39,540 bases of DNA from Paludibacteraceae bacterium (GCA_016283095.1 JAEEMG010000025.1:1-39540); one strand, 5' to 3'; shown: positions 1 through 8,815, counted from the stretch's first letter. Program-made: numbers and translations. The notes: a model not told the origin generated them from the letters alone.

Positions 1-489
1 AAATATATATTTTAGATTCGACGAAGCCCATAATGTTCCACTTGGCAGACCTAAATCGACGTATTCATGTTCTTCTGATGGTAGGACCTCAACAGTACAA
101 GATGCACTTTGTTTGCCATAATTACAGGTGATAACACATTGTCCAACCCCTTTGGGATAGACATGTCCATCTCTTACTGTCGCCACTGATTTATCCGAAG
201 ACGACCAATATACATCACTTTGAGACAATTCCATGCTTGGAGTACAATAGAAAAGAAGAGAAGCATATTCACAATCTTCACTTATATAGACTTTCTCATT
301 TGAAAGATATATGGTAGGAGCAAAAGTGATACTATCCACATTATATGAATCTAAATATTTGACACACTTACCATCCTTGAACAAAAAGATATAGTCTTTT
401 TGGGCAAGACTCAATGAAATTCCAAATGCAAAAAAAATTGCGACAACCGCAATCACACGGTTGAATATATATTTATGTATTTTCTCCAT
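1..489 (-). CDS. Exported Ig-like/'DLGLPSGTLWA'-module protein, 3' part outside the window
   Basis: The frame is open from an ATG at 489 to the left edge (163 codons), so the C-terminus is missing. It begins with a signal peptide (hydrophobic VIAVVAIFFAFGISLSLAQ, cleavage probably after Ala-Gln). An N-terminal segment with the motif NVDSITFAP is shared with the next gene. A Big-2-like Ig module follows (SSDKSVATVRDGHVYPKGVG), and then the start of the module beginning EYVDLGLPSGTLWA. The last two are common in secreted Bacteroidales proteins. It starts 4 nt after the stop of the 494-2293 gene and is probably its co-transcribed paralogue. Binding partners and substrate are unknown. Confidence 0.8.
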   Translation of the reverse strand, partial: MEKIHKYIFNRVIAVVAIFFAFGISLSLAQKDYIFLFKDGKCVKYLDSYNVDSITFAPTIYLSNEKVYISEDCEYASLLFYCTPSMELSQSDVYWSSSDKSVATVRDGHVYPKGVGQCVITCNYGKQSASCTVEVLPSEEHEYVDLGLPSGTLWASSNLKYIF

Positions 490-493
490 TTCC

Positions 494-2293
494 TTACTTA
501 TTATTAGGTTTCATTACTGGACGTATTCTGAATAACGATCCTCTTTTGCCGATTAGTACATCATTCACCTTTTCATTATAAGGATTTCTATCCCAAGTAC
601 GTAACAAGAATGAATTTCCATCATCACAAGGAGTCGAAGACCAATATACACCAGCTTTATATCTACTGCTTTCTTGAATAAGACCAGCATTAGGTATGAT
701 AAGTTCATTGCCATTTGGCCCAATAAACCTGGCTACGTTTGTATTATTAATGGATGTATAGTCTACATCACAATTATCTAACAACTCTACAAAGTCTGCT
801 TTTGTAGGGACAGACCATTCGCCACCCCAATTATATTTTGCGGCATCATAAAGATGCGACAACACTGTATCTGGTGTGATTACATTTCTATCCATTAATT
901 CATCTATAGATAGCCCCCACCACATATTGCCACAAGAATGATATGCAATTTCATCGCATGGAGTCACATTTCCCCATGTGAAAAAATCTCCAAATGACTC
1001 TGGTGTTGATGCACCAATATTTGTAGTTGCCCATAAAATTCCGCTTGGCAGACCGAGATCAACATATTCGTGAGTGATAATAGGAGTGGTATCTTTACTG
1101 TCTGTGACTACAACTTCACAATATGATCTTAAATCCTGATAGGAACAAGCAACTACACAATGACCTGCAGATACTGGAGTTACTATTCCGTCTTTAACTG
1201 TTGCGACTTCATTATTTGAAGAATGCCATAACAAATCGGATTCGCCCAAATGTTCATTTGCAGGAACTAATCTCAAACTTGCTGGTGATGATCCTAAACA
1301 TAGTTCTATCTTATTCTTAGAAAGGCTGATCTCTTTTACCTCTTTTTTTCTATATACAGGTCGAACCAAACAAGCATCATAGACATTATTTCCTGGTGAA
1401 CAAAGAGTTTGTCTTGTCTCTGAAGCATAAAGATTTTTTTTAGCGTATGAACTTAAATAATCCACCTCAAGAATTATTTCTCCTGGTTTATAAGCCGCAG
1501 GCAAAAAAATACTATTTCCATTTGGACCTATAACAAACAGACCATTTTTCCCATTTAGGGTGTCCCATCTACTGGTACACTTTACCAATTCATTAATTTG
1601 AGCAAAATTAGGCAATCCAAATTCTTCACCCAATTTATGCGTACAAACATCAAAGACTGGATATAAAGTATTATTATTCTGAATTTTAGAAACATCCAGC
1701 TCTGTACCGTATTTATTGAGCCATTTGTAATTCTTAAATGTAAATTCCTTCTTTGGTTCAAGTTCTCCCCAAGCATAAAAATCACCTGTCTCCTCTGGTC
1801 GTGACACTCCTAAATTACATTTAGCCCAAAGAGTTCCACTTGGCAGTCCCAAATCGACGAATTGATCTGGGGTTTCAGGAACAATATTTACTGTCTCGAT
1901 TGGCTTGACTACTTTGACAGAACAAGAGACCAGTCTTCCTTCATAAGTGCCGTTGATAACTGTTTCTCCTTCAGACTTTGGAATGATATATCCATTTCTA
2001 ATAAGTGCTACGTTCTCATCAGCAGAGGTCCATTTTATATCTGAATATTCAATGATTCCTTCTGGTTCAACTTTAAGATCCAATCTGCAAGAATCATTGA
2101 CATTAAACAATGTTATATTGTCTACTGCCAACTCAACTATTGGATCCAATGTGATACTGTCAACATCAGCGAAAGGTATTTGATAGATAACCCTTCCTTC
2201 ATCATAGAAATAATAAGTCTTTTGAGCTTTAGCCATAAATGCGAATGCAAAGAAAGCCAACAAGACAGTCAATATACGTCTATATTTTTTCAT
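494..2293 (-). CDS. Secreted protein with two Ig-like (Big-2) and two 'DLGLPSGxLWA' modules
   Basis: 599 residues. A signal peptide (about residues 1-23, ending MAKAQ) is followed by a short segment with ADVDSITLDP. Then come two repeats of the same pair: a Big-2-like Ig domain (about 50-130, with TSADENVALIRNG; about 315-400, with SSNNEVATVKDG) and a module opening YVDLGLPSGTLWA/ILWA and holding FYAWGE or FFTWGN and GPNGN (about 145-310 and 410-595). The second module resembles the Fibrobacter 'major paralogous domain' family. No C-terminal sorting domain is visible in this protein. The gap to the upstream 156-aa gene is 2 nt, so the three genes form one operon. Surface or secreted location is inferred and the function is unknown. 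Confidence 0.85.
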   Translation of the reverse strand: MKKYRRILTVLLAFFAFAFMAKAQKTYYFYDEGRVIYQIPFADVDSITLDPIVELAVDNITLFNVNDSCRLDLKVEPEGIIEYSDIKWTSADENVALIRNGYIIPKSEGETVINGTYEGRLVSCSVKVVKPIETVNIVPETPDQFVDLGLPSGTLWAKCNLGVSRPEETGDFYAWGELEPKKEFTFKNYKWLNKYGTELDVSKIQNNNTLYPVFDVCTHKLGEEFGLPNFAQINELVKCTSRWDTLNGKNGLFVIGPNGNSIFLPAAYKPGEIILEVDYLSSYAKKNLYASETRQTLCSPGNNVYDACLVRPVYRKKEVKEISLSKNKIELCLGSSPASLRLVPANEHLGESDLLWHSSNNEVATVKDGIVTPVSAGHCVVACSYQDLRSYCEVVVTDSKDTTPIITHEYVDLGLPSGILWATTNIGASTPESFGDFFTWGNVTPCDEIAYHSCGNMWWGLSIDELMDRNVITPDTVLSHLYDAAKYNWGGEWSVPTKADFVELLDNCDVDYTSINNTNVARFIGPNGNELIIPNAGLIQESSRYKAGVYWSSTPCDDGNSFLLRTWDRNPYNEKVNDVLIGKRGSLFRIRPVMKPNNK

Positions 2294-2295
2294 TT

Positions 2296-2766
2296 TTATC
2301 TACTCTTCTTAATAAACTTAGCATACTTACCCGCAACCGTCAAAATATAAAGTCCATCTGTCAGAGAAGTGACATCAATCTCATTTCCTCTGTATTCCTT
2401 GACAACATATCCATTCACATCGAGGATTTCTACTTTAACATAATCATCTACACCTGACAAGAATATTTTCTCAGAAACAGGATTCGGATAAATGGAAATG
2501 ACATTGTCATACTCATTTTTCAAAGTCTCAACATCAGTAAGTGAATCATACTTATCCAAATAAAGCGTTCTCAAACTAGAAATTTTCGTTCCATCATATA
2601 GATTCATTGTGAAATATGGAGCATTCACCTCAACGCTTCTTACATTTGATAATGAGAGCGTATCTCGGCTTCCGTCAGCGGACAATAAAATAATATCCGT
2701 CGCCAATAAGGGAACTGACACAAATGAAAAACAGAACAACAAAAAACGTTTTAGATTCAAATTCAT
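2296..2766 (-). CDS. Small secreted protein with a type IX secretion C-terminal sorting domain
   Basis: 156 residues: a signal peptide (about 1-22), a short body with the segment SLSNVRSVEVNAP that echoes the 'DVDSIT' segment of the two downstream genes, and a typical T9SS type-A sorting domain from about residue 85. The sorting domain reads ISIYPNPVSEKIFLSG, VKVEILDVNGYVVKEY, DVTSLTDGLYILTV and ends in a basic tail (KFIKKSR). Such domains direct export across the outer membrane and are then cleaved, leaving the protein attached to the surface or released. It is the first gene of a tight operon (2 nt, then 4 nt gaps). The cargo part is only about 60 residues, which is short for a sorted protein. 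Confidence 0.85.
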   Translation of the reverse strand: MNLNLKRFLLFCFSFVSVPLLATDIILLSADGSRDTLSLSNVRSVEVNAPYFTMNLYDGTKISSLRTLYLDKYDSLTDVETLKNEYDNVISIYPNPVSEKIFLSGVDDYVKVEILDVNGYVVKEYRGNEIDVTSLTDGLYILTVAGKYAKFIKKSR

Positions 2767-2872
2767 ATTAAATCAAAAATTAAAAATCAATTTCAAAAAT
2801 AACAAAAAGCCCCACAATGGAAGTCTACAATACTTTATTTTAATATTATTGTAATATTCACGACATCGTAGT

Positions 2873-3970
2873 TTGGCATCACAGTCCGTCAATGAAGAAT
2901 CATTGATGTCTGCCTGGCATGTCGGAGCCTTTATATCAAGCAAGTTAAAAAGTGAAGAATGGGGAAGTAAAGTTGTAACCCAATTATCTGAGTATATTCG
3001 TTCTCAATATCCCGACTTAAAAGGTTATAGTCGAAGAAACATCTATAATATGGTAATGTTCTTTGAAGAATACTCTTCTCAGGCATTTTCTTCTGCTGTC
3101 ACGAACTACTTGTCTTCTGAATTTGTGCAGCCAAGAACTGCACAATTATCCCATACAAACGAAAAAATGCTAAACACGCCTTCTATATACTCAGACAAAG
3201 ATAAAATTGACGATCTAGTATACCGTCGTAGTTTTCCGTTACCTAAAGTACTAACTATGACGACATTAACAAACCATATCGAAATCCTTTGTCGATGCAA
3301 AAGCCCAGAAGAACGATTGTTTTATATTCTCTATTCCCACAAGGAAAGATTAAAAAAAAGAGAATTACAACGATGCATAGATACAAACACTTACTCAACA
3401 TTGTTAAGTAATAAGACGAATCTGTCAAAGGGATTATTGGATCAATATCCCAATGCTCCTGTAATTTTCAAAGATACATTATTTGTCGATTTCCTGGGAC
3501 TTCCACAAAAGCATAGCGAGAACAAACTGAAGAATGGTCTTATTGAGCACATGAAACAATTTATTCTGGAATTAGGTAAAGATTTCATTTTCATGGATCA
3601 AGAATACACGCTCAACGTTGGTTCTTCCACATATAAAGCAGATCTATTGTTTTTCCATAGAGGTCTTCAAGCTCTGGTCGCTGTAGAATTAAAGAAAACC
3701 AAATTTCATCCAAGAGACCTTGGTCAGCTGGAGTTTTATCTCGAGGCTCTAGACAGAGACGTAAAACGTTCCAATGAAAATCCTTCTATTGGTATCATTC
3801 TATGTCCTGATTCCGACCACGTTGTAGTCTAATATGCAATGAGTCGCAGTATGAGCCCAACTATGGTTGCTGAGTACAAACGAATACTTATTCCTCAGGA
3901 ACGTATGCAAGAACAGTTAAATGAGTTCTGTCAATTTTTTATCAAAGATGGACAGGAAAAGTCTTTTTAG
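2873..3970 (+). pseudogene. DUF1016/YhcG-family PD-(D/E)XK nuclease, interrupted by an in-frame stop and 5'-truncated
   Basis: From 2873 (TTG) the frame reads as a DUF1016 protein: N-terminal domain with NEESLMSAWHVGAFIS and GYSRRNIYNMVMFFEEYSS, then the nuclease core with ADLLFFH and VAVELKKTKFHPRDLGQLEFY, which keeps the acidic residue and the ExK of the PD-(D/E)XK site. A TAA at 3830-3832 ends the frame after SDHVVV. The same frame then continues with the expected family C-terminus (YAMSRSMSPTMVAEYK) to a TAG at 3968-3970. Family members read VVEYA at this point, so a GAA-to-TAA change is the simplest explanation. The 5' end is also damaged: no ATG precedes the first recognisable residues, and a TAA at 2852 is in frame. 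Relatives act beside type I restriction systems. None is here. Confidence 0.75.
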
Positions 3971-3979
3971 AAGTTTATG

Positions 3980-4003
3980 ACTGTTTTTGAATTCAAAAAC
4001 AGT
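3980..4003. terminator. Bidirectional terminator between convergent genes
   Basis: A perfect inverted repeat (stem ACTGTTTTTG, AATT loop) sits between the end of the DUF1016 pseudogene and the stop of the minus-strand amidase. It is A/T-rich, so it is weaker than a GC-rich intrinsic terminator. Confidence 0.5.
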
Positions 4004-4016
4004 TTCTCATCCAACA

Positions 4017-5300
4017 TTATTTTTTCTTCTTTTTTGTCTCTCTATCCTTTTCATTCTTTTCAATCTGCTTCTGGATCTTGTAATCCTTCACAAAACCTTC
4101 GGCAATCCACTTTGCCATCGCCTCTCGATTGCTTGTACGAATGAAACGCTGCTGATCCTGCAGATTCTGAATATTGCCAAGTTCAAAGAATATCGACGGT
4201 GGATTTGTTTCAGTCAACACAAACAGATCACGTCGGCTGACAGTGCCCTCAAATCCACGGTTTGGCTGATGCTGCGCATATTTGTCCTCCAACGTTGTTC
4301 GGATACTTTCGGCAGTCATCTTTCCCTTTTTGCTACCCTTGGCATGATAAAGGAAAATGTCAATTCTTTTTCTCTCACTTCGGCTGTCAAGATGGATGAA
4401 TACCGCACGGCGATATCCTTTGCTATCCTTCTTATACAATGCATTTATCTTCTCACAACGCTGTTTAAGTCGCTTAACCTGGTCGAGTGGAATCGGCGAT
4501 CCCATACATGTCTCACGTCGGGATGTCTGCAAGAACTGGTCATCTCGTATTCCGTCTACCTTATCCTGAATGATAAAGTTCACTTTTGCACCTCGCATCA
4601 TCAACTGTCTGCCAAGACGAAGTATCACATCATAGGCATACTCATCTTCATGCAGTTCATGACCGGCATAATTACCAATCGCACCTGGATCCGGACCTCC
4701 ATGCCCAGAAACAAGATAGAAAACAGCACCGTCCAACTCCTTGCTCGTGACAGGCACTCTTTCATAATCCTTTCCGAACAGTTTTTCAATCACATCACTC
4801 TTCTGAGGCTTCAACGGCACTTGGTCTTTCGCCACAGGGGCTGTCTCAGGCTCGATGTCGTCAATAGTAGGAATCTTATAGTATACTCCCGTCAACAGAG
4901 AGGCATCTTTTCCAAATCGCCCTTGATTGACATCCAAGAAGACGTCTCGCAAATCCTTGGTATTCAAGCCTACACGAGCATAAAACGCCCATAAGCCTTC
5001 TCCCTCCAACGGACAAACATGATCCTTGACTGTGACTTTCTTTATCTTTTTTGTCGTGTCGACGGTGGAGACATCTCCAGCATGAGGAATTTTATAATAC
5101 ACTCCCGTCAACAAAGAGGAATCTTTACCGAATTTGCCCTTATTGAGAGCGAAAAATTGATCGCGAAGCTCTTTTGTATTCAGACCGACGCGAGCATAAA
5201 ACGCCCACAGACCTTCACCCTCCAACGGGCAAACTTTAGTCTGGGCAAACGAAGAGGCCGCAAACCACAAAACGAATATTGCAGAAATCAGTCTCTTCAT
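4017..5300 (-). CDS. N-acetylmuramoyl-L-alanine amidase (Amidase_3 type) with two N-terminal wall-binding-like repeats
   Basis: 427 residues with a signal peptide (MKRLISAIFVLWFAASSFAQ). Two almost identical repeats of about 50 residues follow (about 24-70 and 95-145), each with CPLEGEGLWAFYARVGLNTK and LLTGVYYKIP; they look LysM-like in layout. The C-terminal half is an Amidase_3 domain that cuts the bond between muramic acid and L-Ala in peptidoglycan. Visible site residues are the His of SGHGGPDPGA (about 197), Glu in GHELHEDEYAYD (about 214), His in FIHLDS (about 300) and the catalytic-type Glu in SIFFELGNI (about 370). The C-terminus is a highly charged tail (KNEKDRETKKKKK). It lies 3 nt after mnmA on the same strand, so they are co-transcribed. 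A periplasmic location is expected. Confidence 0.88.
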   Translation of the reverse strand: MKRLISAIFVLWFAASSFAQTKVCPLEGEGLWAFYARVGLNTKELRDQFFALNKGKFGKDSSLLTGVYYKIPHAGDVSTVDTTKKIKKVTVKDHVCPLEGEGLWAFYARVGLNTKDLRDVFLDVNQGRFGKDASLLTGVYYKIPTIDDIEPETAPVAKDQVPLKPQKSDVIEKLFGKDYERVPVTSKELDGAVFYLVSGHGGPDPGAIGNYAGHELHEDEYAYDVILRLGRQLMMRGAKVNFIIQDKVDGIRDDQFLQTSRRETCMGSPIPLDQVKRLKQRCEKINALYKKDSKGYRRAVFIHLDSRSERKRIDIFLYHAKGSKKGKMTAESIRTTLEDKYAQHQPNRGFEGTVSRRDLFVLTETNPPSIFFELGNIQNLQDQQRFIRTSNREAMAKWIAEGFVKDYKIQKQIEKNEKDRETKKKKK

Positions 5301-5303
5301 CTT

Positions 5304-6383
5304 TTACAACAATAATCGGATTTCGCCACTTCCGTAGCACTTATTACCTTCTTCATCATAGATCACGCCAAACTGGCCAGGAGCGATTCCCTGAATAGGT
5401 TCTGAACTCTCCACGTTCAAATCTATTCCATTATCAGCAAGACGAAGTTTTCCGCTCTTCAACATCTCTGTGTGACGAATCTTAAACTTGATATCGTACA
5501 CTTCCCCAGCCTTCCACGGATGTTCCGACAAAGTGAGGTGGTTGAACGCAGTGACAGTGAAATTATTGCCGTAGATTCCTCCCTTCTGTTCACAACGAGA
5601 GACATACACCACATTGTCGTCAATATCCTTGTCGACCACAAACCATGGTCCGCCACTCAATCCAAGTCCCTTACGCTGGCCTATAGTGTGGTACCAGAAA
5701 CCTTTATGTTTTCCGAGGATTTTTCCACTCTCCCTGTCGACGATATTACCATCTTTCTCCCCGACTATATTTTTCAGGAAGTCGTTGTACTTGAATTTTC
5801 CAAGAAAACAGATTCCCTGGCTGTCCTTTCTGTAAGCGCTTGGCAGACGTGATTCCTGAGCAATCCTACGCACTTCACTCTTCATCATATCTCCGATCGG
5901 GAACATCGACTTTGCGATCTGTTTCTGTGATAGCTGCGACAAGAAATCTGTCTGGTCTTTCACTGGATCTGGAGCTGTGCACAGCCATGTCAGACCACCC
6001 TCTCTCACCGCTCTCGCATAATGGCCAGTGGCTGTGAAATCGTACTGATAGCCCACTCTCTCCTCGAACATACCGAACTTGATGAGCTTGTTGCACATCA
6101 CATCAGGATTAGGCGTAAGACCACGCATAACCTTCTCTTTGGCATAGCCTACAACGTTTTCCCAATACTCCTTGTGAAGATTCACGACATCAAACTGCAA
6201 GCCATATTTCTTAGCGATCATTGTCGAGATCATGATATCGTCGTCCATAGAGCAATCGGACAAGCCATCGCATCCGCCACCAATTTGGATATAGAATAAA
6301 TCCGGTTTAAGACCTTGTTCGCATAACTGATGTACGACAACAGAACTGTCGACGCCACCAGATATAAGAGTTGCTATATTCAT
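5304..6383 (-). CDS. mnmA: tRNA-specific 2-thiouridylase MnmA
   Basis: About 359 residues from the ATG at 6383 (MNIATLISGGVDSS). An ATG 21 nt upstream is in frame, but family members start at MNIA. MnmA places the 2-thio group on U34 of tRNA Lys, Glu and Gln, activating the base with ATP and taking sulfur from a persulfide relay. The ATP PP-loop SGGVDSS, the catalytic Cys97 (NPDVMCNKLIKF), Cys192 (DSQGICFLGK) and the tRNA-binding landmarks ATGHYA and TIGQRKGLGLSGGPWFV are all present. The insert IGGGCDGLSDCSMDDD near residue 35 is typical of the Bacteroidales-type MnmA. It is the first gene of a two-gene unit with the amidase; the link looks positional, not functional. Confidence 0.95.
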   Translation of the reverse strand: MNIATLISGGVDSSVVVHQLCEQGLKPDLFYIQIGGGCDGLSDCSMDDDIMISTMIAKKYGLQFDVVNLHKEYWENVVGYAKEKVMRGLTPNPDVMCNKLIKFGMFEERVGYQYDFTATGHYARAVREGGLTWLCTAPDPVKDQTDFLSQLSQKQIAKSMFPIGDMMKSEVRRIAQESRLPSAYRKDSQGICFLGKFKYNDFLKNIVGEKDGNIVDRESGKILGKHKGFWYHTIGQRKGLGLSGGPWFVVDKDIDDNVVYVSRCEQKGGIYGNNFTVTAFNHLTLSEHPWKAGEVYDIKFKIRHTEMLKSGKLRLADNGIDLNVESSEPIQGIAPGQFGVIYDEEGNKCYGSGEIRLLL

Positions 6384-6496
6384 ATGTTCTTTGTTATTCC
6401 CCACAAAAATAAGAATTTTATGGAAAAAAATGAATATGAGAAAAGAATAAAAAATGTAAGAAAATGTAAAGTCTCCAAAAATATCAAACCCTTCCC

Positions 6497-6862
6497 CTAT
6501 ACACCTAAAACAATGTTGGCATCCACATTCATTTTACGGCATATCTCACGAGCCAGTTGCAAAGTGGGTTCACAACGGCCATTGAAGATGTCGCTTATTC
6601 TGGAAGAACTAACACCCAACAATTCAGCAAGTTTAGCTTGATTAAGCCCCATCTCATGCATACGCAGTTTCATCACATCCACCAACGACGGCTGAGCTAT
6701 TGGGAAATGCTCTTCCTCATACTCCTCAACCATAGCTGTCAAAAGATCGAGTTCTATGGCATTTTTGTCTGAGGCTGGCGTGTTGTCGTTTACCAAGGGC
6801 AACAACTCCTCGATACGTTCCATCGTAGCGTCGTATGCAGTTTTTGTTGTAATTTTTGCCAT
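6497..6862 (-). CDS. higA: HigA-type antitoxin / XRE-family regulator, toxin partner lost
   Basis: About 121 residues from the ATG at 6862 (MAKITTKTAYDATMERIEELL); an ATG at 6868 is an alternative. The N-terminal half is the Bacteroidales HigA-type domain (NAIELDLLTAMVEEYEEEHFPI). The C-terminal half is an XRE helix-turn-helix (LNQAKLAELLGVSSSRISDIFNGRCEPT). Such proteins bind and silence a HigB ribosome-dependent mRNase and repress their own operon. Here the gene in front is only a 3' stub of higB, so this is an orphan antitoxin that may have lost its native promoter. It could still act as a DNA-binding repressor or neutralise a related toxin elsewhere. Confidence 0.85.
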   Translation of the reverse strand: MAKITTKTAYDATMERIEELLPLVNDNTPASDKNAIELDLLTAMVEEYEEEHFPIAQPSLVDVMKLRMHEMGLNQAKLAELLGVSSSRISDIFNGRCEPTLQLAREICRKMNVDANIVLGV

Positions 6863-6874
6863 AATCATCACTAA

Positions 6875-6967
6875 TTATATTGTTGTTGCATCTATTTTAT
6901 CATACTCCGCATGTGTGCCGACAAAACGGATCAACACTGTCCCGATAACAAATTTGAGTATTCTCAA
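6875..6967 (-). pseudogene. higB: 3' remnant of higB toxin gene
   Basis: Directly before higA the minus strand encodes about 30 residues ending VGTHAEYDKIDATTI and a TAA at 6875-6877, 12 nt from the higA start. This is the conserved C-terminus of the HigB family (IGTVLIRFVGTHAEYDKID). Tandem in-frame stops close the frame on the 5' side, and the rest of the toxin (about 70 residues) is absent. The end of the PD-(D/E)XK gene (6983) lies where the toxin body should be. The assignment rests on memory of the family's C-terminal motif. Confidence 0.7.
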
Positions 6968-6982
6968 TCATCAACAAAGTGC

Positions 6983-8221
6983 TTATTTGTTCAATTCATT
7001 TAATAATTTAATATTTGATTCGACTAATTCTTGTATTTTATCCTTTAAATTTCCTAGATATAAAGCTTCTACAAACTTAGTAGAAAAATTTTGATAATCT
7101 GGCACATAATCATACCATGGATACCAACTGCCTTCTTTTCCTTCTTTGTTTTTTTCATTTATAATATTTTTTCTTATTGTTTCTTTTTCGGTTTTTTCTA
7201 AAGTATTATCCACATACTTAAATCCATAAATAAAACCATTCAGCCCTTTATTTAAAAACTCAAACGCAATTCCTAATTTTTTCCATTCTGATCTATAAAA
7301 ACATATGCCACTATATTGGTTACTCCAAGGTCCACCATATCTCTCAGATTTAAGATCCCATTCTTTTATTATATTTATATTATCAAAAATTTCCCTCAAT
7401 TTTTTTTCACACATTTGATTTAGAATCTCATTGTAATTTGAATTTATAGCTATAGCTAATTTAATATTATCGTATGATGAAGCGACTTCTTGTGCAAGTT
7501 TTTCTTGTGCAGATTTATCCATATCCTGTTGTGTTAATGATGCAATTAGATTTTTATATTGAATTATTGTTTCTCGAACTAAAGGACGATCGTACGTCTT
7601 CTCTAGACATTTCTCCAACCAATTAAAAATATCAGATTTATAACTAAGTGTATGATATTCTTTTAGACCATTAGTTGAATTCTTAGAAGGATCGTCTCCA
7701 GAAAGTGTCAAATAAAAAATAAAAAATTCAGAATAATCATTATTCTTCTTAACTTCATGAGCATAATTAATGTATCTACATATTTGTTTATTTTGATCTC
7801 CAGCAAATATCTTATTCTCGATTACAATCAAAACTTTTTTTCCATCAATAAGTTCTATATCTAGTACGACATCCAATCTACCTCCTGTTTCTTTATCATT
7901 TGATAATACTCCAATAGGTCTTTCTGTATCCACTGTCGCAGTTCTGATTTTTCCTACATATTCATTCAAGATTTTAATCTGCTCAACAAAAAGATTAAGG
8001 AAAGTTTCTTTTGCACCATGAGATTGATTAGGATCCAAAAGAGCAGCAATCATTGCCGAATGAGTATGGACTTCATCATTTTGTAATCCCATCACACGAA
8101 ATATATTGAAATCCTCACCGCGACTTCTTCTTTCTTTCCTTTTATTTTCATCCTCTATGATAATGGGCATTATCTTTTTAAAGAGATTATTATATTCGCT
8201 AGCAAAATTCTCAAATTCCAT
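6983..8221 (-). CDS. PD-(D/E)XK nuclease superfamily protein (PDDEXK_4-like)
   Basis: About 412 residues from the ATG at 8221. An N-terminal motif THSAMIAALLDPNQSHG precedes a nuclease core GGRLDVVLDIEL ... VLIVIENKIFAGDQNKQICRY, in which Asp118, Glu136, Lys138 and Gln147 (counting from one codon upstream) form the D-ExK-Q arrangement. The C-terminal 200 residues hold a variable domain with SERYGGPWSNQYSGICF and many aromatic residues, of unknown role. Proteins of this family are frequent in accessory and defence regions of Bacteroidales, usually as single genes. The coding sequence is more A+T-rich than mnmA next door, which fits horizontal transfer. It has its own promoter, and its 3' end replaces the body of higB. 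Confidence 0.75.
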   Translation of the reverse strand: MEFENFASEYNNLFKKIMPIIIEDENKRKERRSRGEDFNIFRVMGLQNDEVHTHSAMIAALLDPNQSHGAKETFLNLFVEQIKILNEYVGKIRTATVDTERPIGVLSNDKETGGRLDVVLDIELIDGKKVLIVIENKIFAGDQNKQICRYINYAHEVKKNNDYSEFFIFYLTLSGDDPSKNSTNGLKEYHTLSYKSDIFNWLEKCLEKTYDRPLVRETIIQYKNLIASLTQQDMDKSAQEKLAQEVASSYDNIKLAIAINSNYNEILNQMCEKKLREIFDNINIIKEWDLKSERYGGPWSNQYSGICFYRSEWKKLGIAFEFLNKGLNGFIYGFKYVDNTLEKTEKETIRKNIINEKNKEGKEGSWYPWYDYVPDYQNFSTKFVEALYLGNLKDKIQELVESNIKLLNELNK

Positions 8222-8295
8222 CAATTTGCTTTTTTAGTACAACATAAACGACTAGTATACAACATATTGTCAACTTACATCAACATTAAATATTA

Positions 8296-8328
8296 CAAAT
8301 ATAAATATGTAATTGGAGAATTCCAAAA
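8296..8328 (-). promoter_or_regulatory. Bacteroidales-type promoter of the PD-(D/E)XK gene
   Basis: On the minus strand TTTTG (8324-8328) is followed after 20 nt by TATATTTG (8296-8303), matching the TTTG / TAnnTTTG pattern. The predicted start near 8289 leaves a leader of about 68 nt. Confidence 0.55.
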
Positions 8329-8383
8329 GAAAAGTTTTTTTTACAAAAAAGGTGCTGAAAAGCAGTTTGATTTATAGATAAAA

Positions 8384-8411
8384 CACCCTCAGCCAAATAA
8401 AGCAGAGGGTG
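8384..8411 (-). terminator. Terminator after the DUF2809 gene
   Basis: Perfect 7-bp arms CACCCTC / GAGGGTG with a further GC/GC pair inside, followed on the minus strand by TTTTATC. It lies 21 nt past the stop of the 8432-8815 gene. Confidence 0.6.
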
Positions 8412-8431
8412 CCAAACAAATGTTTATAATT

Positions 8432-8815
8432 TCACACCAATTCCTTCTTCTGTCTCAACCTCCATATCTCCTGCCCCAGACGGATGCAAACAGAACCTAT
8501 AGCATAGCAGATAATGTCAGCCCAGGCGAAGGATGTCCCCAACACAGCACAAGCGATATTGTTGTCGCCTAGACCTATCACTTCTACCAATTTGAAATAT
8601 TGCGTGATCTCTATCACGACTGAGAACAGGAATATGTAGTACGGCAGCAACTTAAATCTTTTCGGATAAAAGATGCGTACAAAACAGTATATCAACCACT
8701 CCACGATGATATCTCCTCCGTATGGACGAATAAACGCGTCGTCTACATAAACCGCTATAATCACTTCCTGCACAAAGATCAACAGAAACAGGAAAATATA
8801 AATTGCTCTTTTCAT
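8432..8815 (-). CDS. DUF2809 family membrane protein (VanZ-like)
   Basis: 127 residues with four hydrophobic segments. The family landmarks are IRPYGGDIIVEWLIYCFVR (about 29-47), an acidic FSVVIEITQYFKLVEVIG in a membrane segment, and GTSFAWADIICYAIG near the C-terminus. This matches DUF2809, small integral membrane proteins of unknown function related in layout to VanZ. It stands alone: a terminator follows it, and a dispersed repeat separates it from the next gene upstream. Confidence 0.75.
   Translation of the reverse strand: MKRAIYIFLFLLIFVQEVIIAVYVDDAFIRPYGGDIIVEWLIYCFVRIFYPKRFKLLPYYIFLFSVVIEITQYFKLVEVIGLGDNNIACAVLGTSFAWADIICYAIGSVCIRLGQEIWRLRQKKELV

Noticed and set aside
3987-4994. Plus-strand open frame of 335 codons
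   Set aside because: It lies antisense over the amidase gene, shows no family signature, and its protein mirrors the two repeats of that gene.
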